A DNA stretch of 8,873 nt. Source: Marinovum sp. (GTDB lineage Bacteria > Pseudomonadota > Alphaproteobacteria > Rhodobacterales > Rhodobacteraceae). Below the pieces are notes generated by a model. That model was given only the letters and a program-made list of their open reading frames with translations. It did not search any database and was not told the DNA's origin. The position numbers and the translations under genes were made by a program. Where the stretch lies: contig NYVC01000075.1 in assembly GCA_002684375.1 (NCBI GenBank), positions 39,069 to 47,941 of the forward strand. The letters run 5' to 3'. This document shows positions 1 to 7,340 of this stretch, one piece after another; the first letter of the stretch is position 1; each line of letters starts with the position of its first letter.

Positions 1-456
1 TTCGTCGCTTCTGATCCGAATGACCGCCTCGGTGAAACGCTCTTGTTCGGCATCTGCAGGTGCGGTTTGGCGCGCTTTGATGGCCCGAGCCACAGACACT
101 TGATGTTTGGCATCTTGTTTTGCGGTGATCACCTCGTCCCAAGGTGCCGAGGTTGCCACGGCATAGAAACTTGGGGCGGCTTCTATTTTGGTATTTTCGG
201 TATTGACCCATATGCCAAAGCGTTTGTCTTTGCGACGGACCACGATTGGTTTGTATGGGCCGGCAATTGTGACGATGACTTGCAACGGAGTTTCGGGAAT
301 AGCAGTTTCGCGCTTGACTGCGCCGAACACCAAAATTTCTGATCCGTCGAAGGTTGCGGTGATTGCAACGCGGTCTTTGCTGAGACCAAGCACGACGTCT
401 TCAGCCTGAACCGGCAATGCGACATAGAAAATCCAGAGGATCCAAACCAGCCGCAT
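1..456 (-). CDS. TIGR02186 family protein (Alph_Pro_TM), 3' end outside the window
   Basis: This is the N-terminal 152 codons of a gene that runs off the window edge. I translated it by hand. The protein opens with a signal peptide (MRLVWILWIF, then ALPVQA; likely cleavage after residue 18) and continues into an extracytoplasmic beta-rich domain with the phrases EDVVLGLSKDRVAI, GSEILVFGAVKRE and RRKDKRFGIWVNT. These match my memory of the TIGR02186/PF09608 family: about 270 residues, alphaproteobacterial only, one copy per genome, with a C-terminal membrane anchor that would lie outside this window. The biochemical function is unknown. The ATG shares one base with the stop of the upstream TauE/SafE gene (TGATG), with a GGAG about 10 nt upstream, so the two are probably translationally coupled. 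I infer a periplasm-facing accessory role for the permease. Family assignment is fairly firm; the role is not. Confidence 0.85.
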   Translation of the reverse strand, partial: MRLVWILWIFYVALPVQAEDVVLGLSKDRVAITATFDGSEILVFGAVKRETAIPETPLQVIVTIAGPYKPIVVRRKDKRFGIWVNTENTKIEAAPSFYAVATSAPWDEVITAKQDAKHQVSVARAIKARQTAPADAEQERFTEAVIRIRSDE

Positions 457-1376
457 CAATGTCCGGCTCCGCTGGCAATAGAGTACAATTCGGCGGGTTC
501 CATCAGCAAGTCAAGGCCCAGTTTCCCGCAGACCATCAATACCAACAGGGCCAACAGAATGCGCAGTTGTTCTGCCTTTAGGCGGGCGCCGATCTGCGCT
601 CCGATCTGGGCACCGATCACACCGCCGACCAACAGCAATACTGCTAGAACCATATCAACGGTATAGTTGGTTGTCGCATGAAGTAATGTGGTGAAGGCCG
701 TAACAAAAATAATCTGAAACAGCGAAGTGCCGACCACAACCTTGGTCGGCATGCCAAGGATATAGATCATGGCCGGAACCATAACAAAGCCCCCGCCAAC
801 ACCCATAATTGCTGCCAGCACACCCACTGCCAGGCCGATTATGAGGGGCGGAATGACCGAAATATAAAGCCCCGAAGTTCGAAACCGCATTTTAAACGGC
901 AGTGCGTGGATCCAATTGCGCTGCTTGCGTTTGAAGGACACTTTGACGTTACTGCGCGAGCGCTGGATCGCGCGCAGGCTTTCCATAAACATCAGGCTGC
1001 CAATAATGCCAAGGAATACGACATAGCAAAGCCGCACCAACAAATCGACTTGTCCCATGCTTTTGAGATAGTTGAAAACCACCACTCCGATTCCGGCACC
1101 AAACAGCCCACCAATGAGCAAAACAGTACCCATTTTAAAATCTACTGTGCGTCGTCGAAAATGGGCCAGAACACCTGAAAATGATGAGGCAACGATTTGA
1201 TTCGCCTCGGTGGCCACGGCTATTGCAGGGGGGATGCCAATGAAAAATAACAGCGGTGTCATTAAAAAGCCGCCACCGACCCCAAACATTCCCGACAGCA
1301 CACCAACCATGCCGCCCAATCCTAGCAAAAGGAAGGCGTTGACGGACACTTCGGCAATGGGCAGATAAATTTGCAT
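456..1376 (-). CDS. TauE/SafE family permease (putative sulfite/sulfonate-type anion exporter)
   Basis: This 306-residue polytopic inner-membrane protein of the TauE/SafE (TSUP) family moves small anions, often sulfur- or carboxylate-containing. The internal duplication typical of the family is visible: a first GVGGG loop at residues 32-36 (GMFGVGGGFLMTP) and a second at 192-196 (AIMGVGGGFVMVP), joined by a basic cytoplasmic linker around 137-166. The open frame reaches a GTG at 1445, but that start has no Shine-Dalgarno and adds a polar 23-residue tail. The ATG at 1376 has AGGGA five bases upstream and gives the expected start MQIYLPIAEV, so I use it. Its stop overlaps the start of the TIGR02186 gene by one base. 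The pairing suggests a joint function, and a sulfur anion is the usual guess for the family. The substrate cannot be read from the sequence. Confidence 0.88.
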   Translation of the reverse strand: MQIYLPIAEVSVNAFLLLGLGGMVGVLSGMFGVGGGFLMTPLLFFIGIPPAIAVATEANQIVASSFSGVLAHFRRRTVDFKMGTVLLIGGLFGAGIGVVVFNYLKSMGQVDLLVRLCYVVFLGIIGSLMFMESLRAIQRSRSNVKVSFKRKQRNWIHALPFKMRFRTSGLYISVIPPLIIGLAVGVLAAIMGVGGGFVMVPAMIYILGMPTKVVVGTSLFQIIFVTAFTTLLHATTNYTVDMVLAVLLLVGGVIGAQIGAQIGARLKAEQLRILLALLVLMVCGKLGLDLLMEPAELYSIASGAGH

Positions 1377-1381
1377 AGGGG

Positions 1382-1386
1382 TCCCT
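1382..1386 (-). promoter_or_regulatory. Ribosome binding site that fixes the TauE/SafE start
   Basis: On the minus strand AGGGA lies five bases before the ATG at 1376. The competing GTG at 1445 has only A-rich sequence in front of it, so this site favours the shorter protein. Confidence 0.6.
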
Positions 1387-1402
1387 ATCGTCCTAGAGCG
1401 GG

Positions 1403-1420
1403 ATTGCGCAAGGGCGCAAT
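1403..1420. repeat. Perfect 7-bp inverted repeat with 4-nt loop (hairpin)
   Basis: ATTGCGC and GCGCAAT flank a four-base loop, and all seven pairs are Watson-Crick. The hairpin lies in the 120-bp spacer between the last ABC transporter gene and the TauE/SafE gene, about 27 bp upstream of the latter's ATG. No T-tract follows it on the minus strand (next bases are CCCGCTCT), so it is not a standard intrinsic terminator. It could be a 3' stabilising or processing hairpin of the transporter mRNA, or part of the TauE leader. Confidence 0.5.
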
Positions 1421-1496
1421 AGGCCTTTGTGCAGTCAGGTATCACTTATTTTTGAAACTGGTCTTAATGTTGCTATAGGTACGCGTGCTTTTTGGT

Positions 1497-2471
1497 TTAT
1501 CGTTCTTTAACGTACGGCTCACCGCCAGCTCTTGGCGGAATTGCTTTGCCGACAAAACCAGCGAGAATCACCACGGTTAAAATATACGGTAAAGCGTCAA
1601 GAAGTTGAACTTGAACCTTAAAGTTGAAAGCCGCTTCAATCAGGTCGGGACGCAAGGCAATAGCCTGAAGATAGCCAAACAAGATTGTGGCTGAAAGCGC
1701 GTGCCAAGGTCGCCATTTGGCGAAAATTAACGCGGCAAGCGCGATATAGCCGCGCCCTGCGGTCATATCTTTGACAAAGCCCGCTTGTTGGCCGGTTGCC
1801 AAATAGGCGCCAGCAAGTCCACAAAGCAGGCCACAGATCGCCACTGCTGCAAAGCGAAGCTGTGTCACCGATATGCCGGCTGTATCAACGGCTGCCGGGT
1901 TTTCCCCAACTGCGCGCAGTCGCAGGCCAAATCTTGTGCGGTACAGAATCCACCAACTGGTTGGTACAGCCGCAAAGGCGACATAGACCAAAATGGAATG
2001 ACCTGAGATCAGGTCATGATAGACTGGACCGAAAAGTGGCACCTCGCGCAGGGCCGTGGCAAACGGCAGGGTGAGGCTTTCAAACCGTCCTCCACTGAGC
2101 AAAGACGGCGTTCTGCCACCTTGCTGAAACCAGTCTTGCGCGATCAGCACTGTCAATCCCGCGGCCAGAAAATTAATCGCAACACCAGAGATCAGCTGAT
2201 TGCCCCGAAAGGTGATCGAGGCAACCCCGTGCAGAGCCGAGAGTAGAAATGAGGCGAAGATGCCGGCCAGCAAGCCCAGCCAAACCGAACCGGTGAGCGC
2301 GGCAATGGCGGCGGAAAAGAACGCGGCAAACAGCATTTTGCCCTCAAGACCGATATCAAAAATGCCAGCCCGTTCGGAAAACAACCCCGCGAGGCAGGCC
2401 AGCAGAAGCGGGGTGGTAAATCGCACAGTGCTGTCCAAAACTGACAGATCAAACAGGTTGAGCAGATCCAT
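1497..2471 (-). CDS. BMP-type (nucleoside/purine) ABC transporter permease, second subunit (NupQ-like)
   Basis: This 324-residue inner-membrane permease of the BPD_transp_2 class is the second half of the translocation channel of the BMP importer encoded by this operon. Signs of the family are the early RAGIFDIGLEGKM motif (residues 34-46), the cytoplasmic coupling segment RTRFGLRLRAVGENPAAVDT with AGI (178-200), and alternating hydrophobic stretches through to about residue 308. Length is normal for this subunit. The ATG at 2471 shares one base with the TAA of the preceding permease gene (TAATG), and a strong AAGGAG lies seven bases upstream inside that gene. It is the last gene of the transporter operon; 120 bp separate it from the next gene. 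Substrate specificity comes from the binding protein, not from this subunit. Confidence 0.93.
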   Translation of the reverse strand: MDLLNLFDLSVLDSTVRFTTPLLLACLAGLFSERAGIFDIGLEGKMLFAAFFSAAIAALTGSVWLGLLAGIFASFLLSALHGVASITFRGNQLISGVAINFLAAGLTVLIAQDWFQQGGRTPSLLSGGRFESLTLPFATALREVPLFGPVYHDLISGHSILVYVAFAAVPTSWWILYRTRFGLRLRAVGENPAAVDTAGISVTQLRFAAVAICGLLCGLAGAYLATGQQAGFVKDMTAGRGYIALAALIFAKWRPWHALSATILFGYLQAIALRPDLIEAAFNFKVQVQLLDALPYILTVVILAGFVGKAIPPRAGGEPYVKER

Positions 2472-3565
2472 TACACTGCTCCTTTTTCAAGACGTGCGAA
2501 CAGCCGTTCAAGCGGTGCACGCACCATATTGTCAAGCGCGCCGGTAAACAGGATGACCAAAGCCTGAATGACCACGATCAGTTCGCGCGGAATTTTTGTC
2601 CATAGCGCCAGTTCTGCACCACCCTGATAGAGAAAGCCAAATAGGATCGCGGCCAGAAATACGCCTAGCGGATGACTGCGCCCCATCAGCGCTACGGCAA
2701 TGCCAATAAATCCTGCACCCTCGGTCGCGTTCAGCATCAGTCTTTCCGCTTCGCCCATCACATTGTTTGTGGCCATCAATCCGGCTAAACCGCCCGAAAT
2801 CAGCATGACAATAAGCGTAATCTTAACCGGATTTATTCCAGCATATCTCGCGGCACTGTCAGAGTGGCCAAAGGCGCGAATCTCATAGCCCAAGCGGGTC
2901 CGCCAGATCAGGACCCAGACCAAGACACAGGCCAGCATTGCAACAAGCAGGCTGATATTGGCCGGCGCTGCCTTTGAAAAACTGATCCCAAAGGGTGCCA
3001 GAACGTCATGCAGTGTCGGCAATTGTGCAGCCTCGGGAAACCGCGCGGTGGCGGGATCCATACTGCCTTGCGGACGCAGGACACTGACCAGAAGATAGTT
3101 GAGAAAAGCGGCCGCGATAAAGTTGAACATGATCGTGGTGATGACAATATGGCTGCCACGTTTGGCCTGAAGATAGGCAGGCAGCAAAGCCCAGAGCCCG
3201 CCAAAGGCAGCACCGCAAATTATCGCACCCAACAGGGCCAAAGACCAGTGGGGCCAAGGGATGTAGAGACAGGCCAAGGCCACACCCAATCCCCCCAGCA
3301 TCGCTTGACCCTCACCGCCAATATTGAACAGCCGGGCATGAAAAGCCACTGAAACCGCAAGGCCTGTAAACATGAAATTGGTGGCGTAATACAGCGTATA
3401 CCCCCAGCCATAGCTGGACCCCAACGCACCGGTGATCATCAGGTTGACCGCCTCTATCGGGCTTTCGCCAATTGCCAGAATAACCAGTGCCGACAGCAGC
3501 CCGGCCAAAATCAATGAAATAAGCGGGATGAGCACCATATCGGCCCAGGCCGGCATTTTACTCAT
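2471..3565 (-). CDS. BMP-type (nucleoside/purine) ABC transporter permease, first subunit (NupP-like)
   Basis: This 364-residue inner-membrane permease of the BPD_transp_2 class pairs with the adjacent 324-residue permease. Visible family marks are FHARLFNIGGEGQAML (residues 75-90), the coupling segment RLGYEIRAFGHSDSAARYAG (224-243) and a string of hydrophobic segments (about 11-33, 92-102, 108-130, 140-163, 204-222, 250-266, 284-295, 300-314 and 329-343). A GAGGG lies six bases before the ATG. The start overlaps the ATPase stop by four bases (ATGA) and the stop overlaps the next start by one base, so it sits in a tightly coupled operon. It is slightly longer than its partner, as is usual for the first permease of this transporter type. 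Nothing looks damaged. Confidence 0.93.
   Translation of the reverse strand: MSKMPAWADMVLIPLISLILAGLLSALVILAIGESPIEAVNLMITGALGSSYGWGYTLYYATNFMFTGLAVSVAFHARLFNIGGEGQAMLGGLGVALACLYIPWPHWSLALLGAIICGAAFGGLWALLPAYLQAKRGSHIVITTIMFNFIAAAFLNYLLVSVLRPQGSMDPATARFPEAAQLPTLHDVLAPFGISFSKAAPANISLLVAMLACVLVWVLIWRTRLGYEIRAFGHSDSAARYAGINPVKITLIVMLISGGLAGLMATNNVMGEAERLMLNATEGAGFIGIAVALMGRSHPLGVFLAAILFGFLYQGGAELALWTKIPRELIVVIQALVILFTGALDNMVRAPLERLFARLEKGAV
2479..2484 (-). promoter_or_regulatory. Shine-Dalgarno site of the second permease gene
   Basis: AAGGAG lies seven bases before the ATG at 2471, embedded in the last codons (Glu-Lys-Gly-Ala-Val) of the first permease gene. It is the strongest ribosome binding site in the transporter operon. 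It shows that the second permease can be initiated on its own despite the one-base overlap. Confidence 0.6.
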
Positions 3566-5130
3566 GACGCGCCCTCTTCATTGATACCGGCCATCAGCAG
3601 CCCAAGTTGTTTCTCATTCGTCTGTTCCGGGTCGCGTTCGCCCATGATTTGGCCGTCAAACATCACCATAATCCGGTCTGAAAGGGCAAAGATCTCATCT
3701 AGTTCCACGCTGACCAACAAAATGGCTTTGCCTTGATCGCGCAGCGCGATGATTTGCTGGTGAATAAACTCGATCGCGCCGATATCGACACCGCGGGTCG
3801 GCTGGCCTACTAGCAAAATATCAGGATTACGTTCAATTTCGCGGGCAAGGACTATTTTTTGTTGGTTGCCGCCGCTAAAACTGTTTGCGTTTAATAGATC
3901 ATCGGCTGGGCGGATATCAAAGCGTTCCATCTTGGCTTTGGTCTCTAGGCGAATTGCAGTATTGTTCATCAACTGGCCCGTTTGATATTCAGGGGCATGA
4001 TGATAACCGAAGGCCATATTTTCCCAGGCTTTGAAATCCATAATCAACCCTGCGTGCTGGCGGTCTTCTGGGACATGGGCGATGCCGGCCGCACGCCGGG
4101 ATTGCCCGTCTGATGCCAACCCGGTCAGGTCAATCTCGGTGCCATTGACGCAGATGGAGCCGCTGCCTTGCCCATAGCCGCCTAGAATTTCCAACAACTC
4201 TGACTGGCCATTGCCGGCGACCCCAGCGATCCCCAATACTTCACCAGCGCGGAGCTGCAACGAGATGCCTTTAAGCCGCTCAACCCCTTTGGCGTCCGTG
4301 CTGCGCAGATTGTCAATCTCCAGCATGACCGCACCGGGTGTGGCGGGAGATTTGTCGACCTGCATCAGAACTTTGCGCCCAACCATCAGTTCTGCTAATT
4401 TCTCTGGGCTGGTCTGTTTGGTTTTCAGTGTTGCGGTCATCTCGCCCTGCCGCATAACGCTGACGGTATCGGTATAGGCGATGATCTCGCGCAGTTTGTG
4501 GGTTATCAGGATGATGGTTTTGCCCTGCGTACGCAGATTGTCGAGAATGCGGAACAAATGATCGGCCTCTGCCGGGGTCAGCACGCCGGTGGGCTCATCG
4601 AGGATGAGAATTTCGGCTTGCCGGTACAGCGCTTTGAGTATCTCGACCCGCTGCTGCATCCCGACGCCTATATCGTCGATGACCGCGTCCGGATCGACCT
4701 GTAATTCATAGTCACGGCTGAGTGCGTTCAGGGTTTTGCGCGCCTTGGCAAGCGACGGTGCAAGCAGGGCGCCATCTTCGGCTCCGAGCACTACGTTTTC
4801 AAGCACAGTGAAATTCTGCACCAGCTTAAAATGCTGAAATACCATGCCGATACCGGATTTAATTGCCGTTTGGCTGTCGGGAATTTCGGTTTTGGTGCCG
4901 TTGATAAATATTTCGCCGCGATCAGCTTTATAAAAGCCGTATAGGATCGACATCAGCGTTGATTTCCCGGCTCCATTTTCGCCTATAATGCCGTGGATTG
5001 TGCCCGGTTGAACCGCGATCGAGATGTCTTTATTGGCCTGTACTGGCCCAAACGATTTAGAAATACCGTTTAGTTCAATTGCCGGGACGGCAGTGTCCTG
5101 CCGCCCCAAAGGTTTATTGGATTTTGTCAC
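3562..5130 (-). CDS. BMP-type ABC transporter ATPase with two nucleotide-binding domains (NupO-like)
   Basis: This 522-residue protein carries two fused ABC cassettes and drives the importer formed with the two permeases. Domain 1 has Walker A GENGAGKST (50-58), Q-loop Q99, a variant signature VGMQQ (156-160), Walker B ILILDEP (174-180) and H-loop H211. Domain 2 has a degenerate Walker A GVAGNGQSE (303-311), a canonical signature SGGNQQ (420-425), Walker B ILLVGQP (438-444) with glutamine where the catalytic glutamate normally sits, and SVELDE in place of the H-loop histidine. This asymmetry is normal for sugar/nucleoside-type double ATPases, so one of the two ATP sites is probably weak or inactive. 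Translation starts at a GTG two bases after the binding-protein stop, with no clear Shine-Dalgarno, so it likely depends on coupling. The stop overlaps the next start (ATGA). Confidence 0.94.
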   Translation of the reverse strand: MTKSNKPLGRQDTAVPAIELNGISKSFGPVQANKDISIAVQPGTIHGIIGENGAGKSTLMSILYGFYKADRGEIFINGTKTEIPDSQTAIKSGIGMVFQHFKLVQNFTVLENVVLGAEDGALLAPSLAKARKTLNALSRDYELQVDPDAVIDDIGVGMQQRVEILKALYRQAEILILDEPTGVLTPAEADHLFRILDNLRTQGKTIILITHKLREIIAYTDTVSVMRQGEMTATLKTKQTSPEKLAELMVGRKVLMQVDKSPATPGAVMLEIDNLRSTDAKGVERLKGISLQLRAGEVLGIAGVAGNGQSELLEILGGYGQGSGSICVNGTEIDLTGLASDGQSRRAAGIAHVPEDRQHAGLIMDFKAWENMAFGYHHAPEYQTGQLMNNTAIRLETKAKMERFDIRPADDLLNANSFSGGNQQKIVLAREIERNPDILLVGQPTRGVDIGAIEFIHQQIIALRDQGKAILLVSVELDEIFALSDRIMVMFDGQIMGERDPEQTNEKQLGLLMAGINEEGAS

Positions 5131-5132
5131 GC

Positions 5133-6128
5133 TTAGAAGCTGAGATTAGGACAGCTGTCATCTGACATATAATCATGTACAGAAACTGCACCCGTGGCTA
5201 TGTCATAGGCCGCTTTGTAGGTTGTGGCTGCCATCGCATCTGAGACCAACGCAGCGTTATGCTCGTCCATTGCAAATCCAACGCCCCGGTTATTCAGTCC
5301 CATGACCCGAAATCCGGTTTCCATATCGGGGCCGTCAGAAAAGGCGTTATAGACCGCATTGTCAACTTTTTTGGTCATCGAGGTCAGAACCTTGCCCGGA
5401 TGCATATAGTTTTGATTGCTGTCAACACCGACCGATAGAATGTTTTCGTCAGCCGCAGTTTGCAGTACGCCCACACCGGTACCACCGGCTGCGGCATAGA
5501 TCACGTCTGCGCCTTGGCTGATTTGAGCTTTGGTCAGCTCGGATCCTTTAACCGGGTCATTCCAAGCAGCCGGCGTCGTGCCGGTCATGTTTGCCACAAC
5601 CTTTATGTCGGCATTCACGGCCTCGACACCCTGCGCATAGCCGCAAGCAAATCTTCGGATTAGGGGGATATCCATGCCGCCGATGAAACCGACTGTGCCA
5701 GTTTTAGAGGCCTGTGCCGCCATCATGCCCACCAGATAAGAACCCTCATGTTCTTTGAACACAACCGACCGCACATTTGGTGCATCAACTACCATATCGA
5801 TGATTGTAAACTTTGTATCGGGATAATCGGCCGCGACGTCGCCCAATGCGCTCGCAAACGCAAATCCCGCCATCACGATTGGATTATTACCTGCTTCGGC
5901 AAAACGGCGCAGCGCCTGTTCGCGCTGGGCTTCTGATTGCAGTTCAATTTCGCGAAACGAGTTGCCAGTGTCGTCTGCCCAGCGTTGGGCACCGGTAAAG
6001 GCCAACTCATTAAATGATTTGTCGAATTTTCCGCCCAAATCAAAAATCAAGGCCGGCTCGGCAACTGCAAAGCTGGCAGAGGTTGCAACAGTGGCTGCTG
6101 CGCCAAGCATTTTTTTCATTAGTGTCAT
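5133..6128 (-). CDS. BMP family ABC transporter substrate-binding protein (PnrA/BmpA-like)
   Basis: This 331-residue periplasmic binding protein delivers substrate, probably a nucleoside or other purine compound, to the permeases encoded downstream. A signal peptide is clear: Lys-Lys at 5-6, an Ala-rich core and AVA|E cleavage after residue 23. No lipobox cysteine is present, so it should be soluble. The family hallmark FDLGGKFDKSFNE (29-41) opens the mature protein, and VGVDSNQN (233-240) and LTSMTKKVDNAVY (248-260) follow as in PnrA/Bmp proteins. The mature chain has two cysteines, 162 and 326, which could form a disulfide. GGGAGA five bases before the ATG supports this start over the internal Met at codon 4. 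It is the first gene of the operon, with its own promoter region upstream. The exact ligand is not determinable from sequence. Confidence 0.92.
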   Translation of the reverse strand: MTLMKKMLGAAATVATSASFAVAEPALIFDLGGKFDKSFNELAFTGAQRWADDTGNSFREIELQSEAQREQALRRFAEAGNNPIVMAGFAFASALGDVAADYPDTKFTIIDMVVDAPNVRSVVFKEHEGSYLVGMMAAQASKTGTVGFIGGMDIPLIRRFACGYAQGVEAVNADIKVVANMTGTTPAAWNDPVKGSELTKAQISQGADVIYAAAGGTGVGVLQTAADENILSVGVDSNQNYMHPGKVLTSMTKKVDNAVYNAFSDGPDMETGFRVMGLNNRGVGFAMDEHNAALVSDAMAATTYKAAYDIATGAVSVHDYMSDDSCPNLSF

Positions 6129-6133
6129 AAATG

Positions 6134-6139
6134 TCTCCC
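6134..6139 (-). promoter_or_regulatory. Shine-Dalgarno site of the BMP binding-protein gene
   Basis: GGGAGA lies five bases before the ATG at 6128. It decides for this start over the in-frame ATG three codons further in. Confidence 0.6.
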
Positions 6140-6181
6140 ATTTGCTTACGAGATGTTCACGACTGGATGTCGCTTTTCCCC

Positions 6182-6198
6182 ACCTGTCACGGGCAGGT
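6182..6198. repeat. Inverted repeat in the leader of the BMP transporter operon
   Basis: ACCTG and CAGGT form a perfect 5-bp inverted repeat around a 7-nt centre. It touches an 8-bp palindrome TTACGTAA (6198-6205), and a smaller dyad CGAC-N5-GTCG lies closer to the gene (6160-6172). All fall between the proposed -10 and the start codon, so they could be an operator or an RNA hairpin. I do not recognise a known riboswitch or regulator site. Confidence 0.4.
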
Positions 6199-6213
6199 TA
6201 CGTAATGAAACAC

Positions 6214-6242
6214 TTTAGGGCCTAGTCGCCTGTGGGGGTCAA
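6214..6242 (-). promoter_or_regulatory. Candidate promoter of the BMP transporter operon
   Basis: On the minus strand TTGACC (6237-6242) is followed after 17 bases by CCTAAA (6214-6219). The -35 matches consensus at five of six positions and the -10 at only three, so a helper protein would be plausible. Transcription would start near 6207 and give a leader of about 80 nt. The 190-bp gap after rimI agrees with an independent transcription start here. Confidence 0.4.
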
Positions 6243-6318
6243 CCAAAAACTTACATAAACGGCTATATTGATCACGGAAGCTGAATTGAAAACAGCCCCT
6301 TTGTGAAAGTTTAGACGG

Positions 6319-6729
6319 TTACAGTGCTCGAGACATGATAAGTGCTGTTATACATTGCCCATTCGGTCTGCGATAATAGTTGGGTCGTTCGGCCACAATA
6401 TTATAGTGGTTGTTTTGATACAGGCGACAGGCGGCCTGATTGTCGAGGGCAACTTCCAATATTGAAGTGCTTGCCTGTCGGGCCCGCGCCTCTTGATGGA
6501 AACGGTCAAGGCAGTCCTGAGCGTGACCATGGCGCCGTTGCTCTGGGTCGGTCGCCAGCGTCAGCAACTCGACTTCGTCTGCGACTGTCCGACCAAGGGC
6601 AAAACAATGTGAATTTGCAATGATAAAAACAAGCTTGCTTTGTATCAGTGTGGCAAATTCCATCTCGGACCATGGGCGCTGTTTTGTAAAAGCAGCCGCA
6701 TGAATTTTGGCCATTTGTATTGGGGTCAT
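6319..6729 (-). CDS. rimI: RimI-like GNAT N-acetyltransferase
   Basis: This 136-residue GNAT-fold protein is probably the cytoplasmic RimI acetyltransferase, which acetylates the N-terminal alanine of ribosomal protein S18 using acetyl-CoA. The acetyl-CoA loop is RRHGHA (65-70) after the beta-4 strand VELLTLATDP (53-62). The second half has LEVALDNQAACRLY (91-104) and the family's tyrosine pair in RPNYYRRP (115-122), which includes the expected catalytic Tyr. One oddity is NHY (107-109), where RimI usually has G-F or G-Y, so the turn there has lost its glycine. The ATG overlaps the tsaB stop (ATGA) and has no Shine-Dalgarno, suggesting coupling. tsaB-rimI adjacency is common and supports the RimI name over a generic GNAT. 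It is the last gene of the nfuA-tsaB-rimI unit. Confidence 0.85.
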   Translation of the reverse strand: MTPIQMAKIHAAAFTKQRPWSEMEFATLIQSKLVFIIANSHCFALGRTVADEVELLTLATDPEQRRHGHAQDCLDRFHQEARARQASTSILEVALDNQAACRLYQNNHYNIVAERPNYYRRPNGQCITALIMSRAL

Positions 6730-7340
6730 GCCAGCAGTGTCGGGGCTGGATCACGCGATGGTGCGGCGTCGGCGGCCTTGATGTAAAGTGGTGCCGGCCG
6801 CGGGTATGGCGTGTCCGTTCTTTGAGCGGCGATCCGGGTAATTTGATCCACCAGTTCCAAAGGAGCGCTGCAAGGGATATGGGGTATTTCTCTATCGATT
6901 TCACTTGCATCGACCAGCCGTGGTGCCTGTGCGCCCTCGGTTGAAAAGACTTGTGTGTATAACTGGTCGCGCGGGCCGGCCACCGATGCGGTAAAAGGGC
7001 TCAATCGGGTCAGTGCAGTGGCCTCAAACGACGAGACGCCAATTGCCGGAATGCGCAATGACAGCGCCAAGCCGCGGGCTGCGGCGACTGAGATGCGAAT
7101 GCCAGTAAAATTGCCCGGGCCAATGCCAACTCCAAGTGCGGTGAGGTCGCACCATTTGTGACCGGCACCGTCGAGCAGGTCTTGTAGCAGGCCCATCAGG
7201 CGCTCGCCCTGTCCGCGCGCCATGCTGTCGGCGTGATGTGCGATTATGTGGTCACCGGACAGTAAAGCGGCCGCGCAATGCGCGGCCGAAGTATCGAAGC
7301 CCAGAACCAAACCTTGGCTTTGCACGACGTCAGACGGCAA
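6726..7340 (-). CDS. tsaB: tRNA threonylcarbamoyladenosine biosynthesis protein TsaB
   Basis: TsaB (YeaZ) is the inactive-paralogue partner of TsaD in the complex that makes t6A at position 37 of ANN-decoding tRNAs. Visible marks are GFDTSAAHCAAALL (14-27), the ASKHA-fold phrase GIGPGNFTGIRISVAAARGL (72-91) and the C-terminal RPAPLYIKAADA (181-192). Its 204 residues are a normal length for alphaproteobacteria. The start is uncertain. A TTG at 7340 gives MPSDVVQSQG and overlaps the nfuA end by 11 bases. A GTG at 7325 would begin four bases after the nfuA stop. Neither has a clear Shine-Dalgarno, so translation is probably coupled to nfuA. The stop overlaps the rimI start by four bases. Confidence 0.92.
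   Translation of the reverse strand: MPSDVVQSQGLVLGFDTSAAHCAAALLSGDHIIAHHADSMARGQGERLMGLLQDLLDGAGHKWCDLTALGVGIGPGNFTGIRISVAAARGLALSLRIPAIGVSSFEATALTRLSPFTASVAGPRDQLYTQVFSTEGAQAPRLVDASEIDREIPHIPCSAPLELVDQITRIAAQRTDTPYPRPAPLYIKAADAAPSRDPAPTLLA

Noticed and set aside
43..342. 99-codon plus-strand frame opposite the TIGR02186 gene
   Set aside because: It is antisense to a recognisable secreted-protein gene. Its product is Cys/Gly-rich and resembles no family, as expected of a shadow frame.
1377..1445. N-terminal extension of the TauE/SafE protein from a GTG start
   Set aside because: The 23 added residues are polar and unlike the family, cover the hairpin at 1403-1420, and lack a ribosome binding site. 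The ATG at 1376 has AGGGA.
3562..5130. Degenerate second nucleotide site of the double ATPase as a sign of gene decay
   Set aside because: The altered Walker A, the Gln in Walker B and the missing H-loop histidine are the normal pattern of the second domain in sugar/nucleoside-type double ATPases.
6276..6301. GCTG/CAGC stem downstream of rimI as an intrinsic terminator
   Set aside because: The stem has only four strong pairs plus wobbles, and no T-tract follows on the minus strand.
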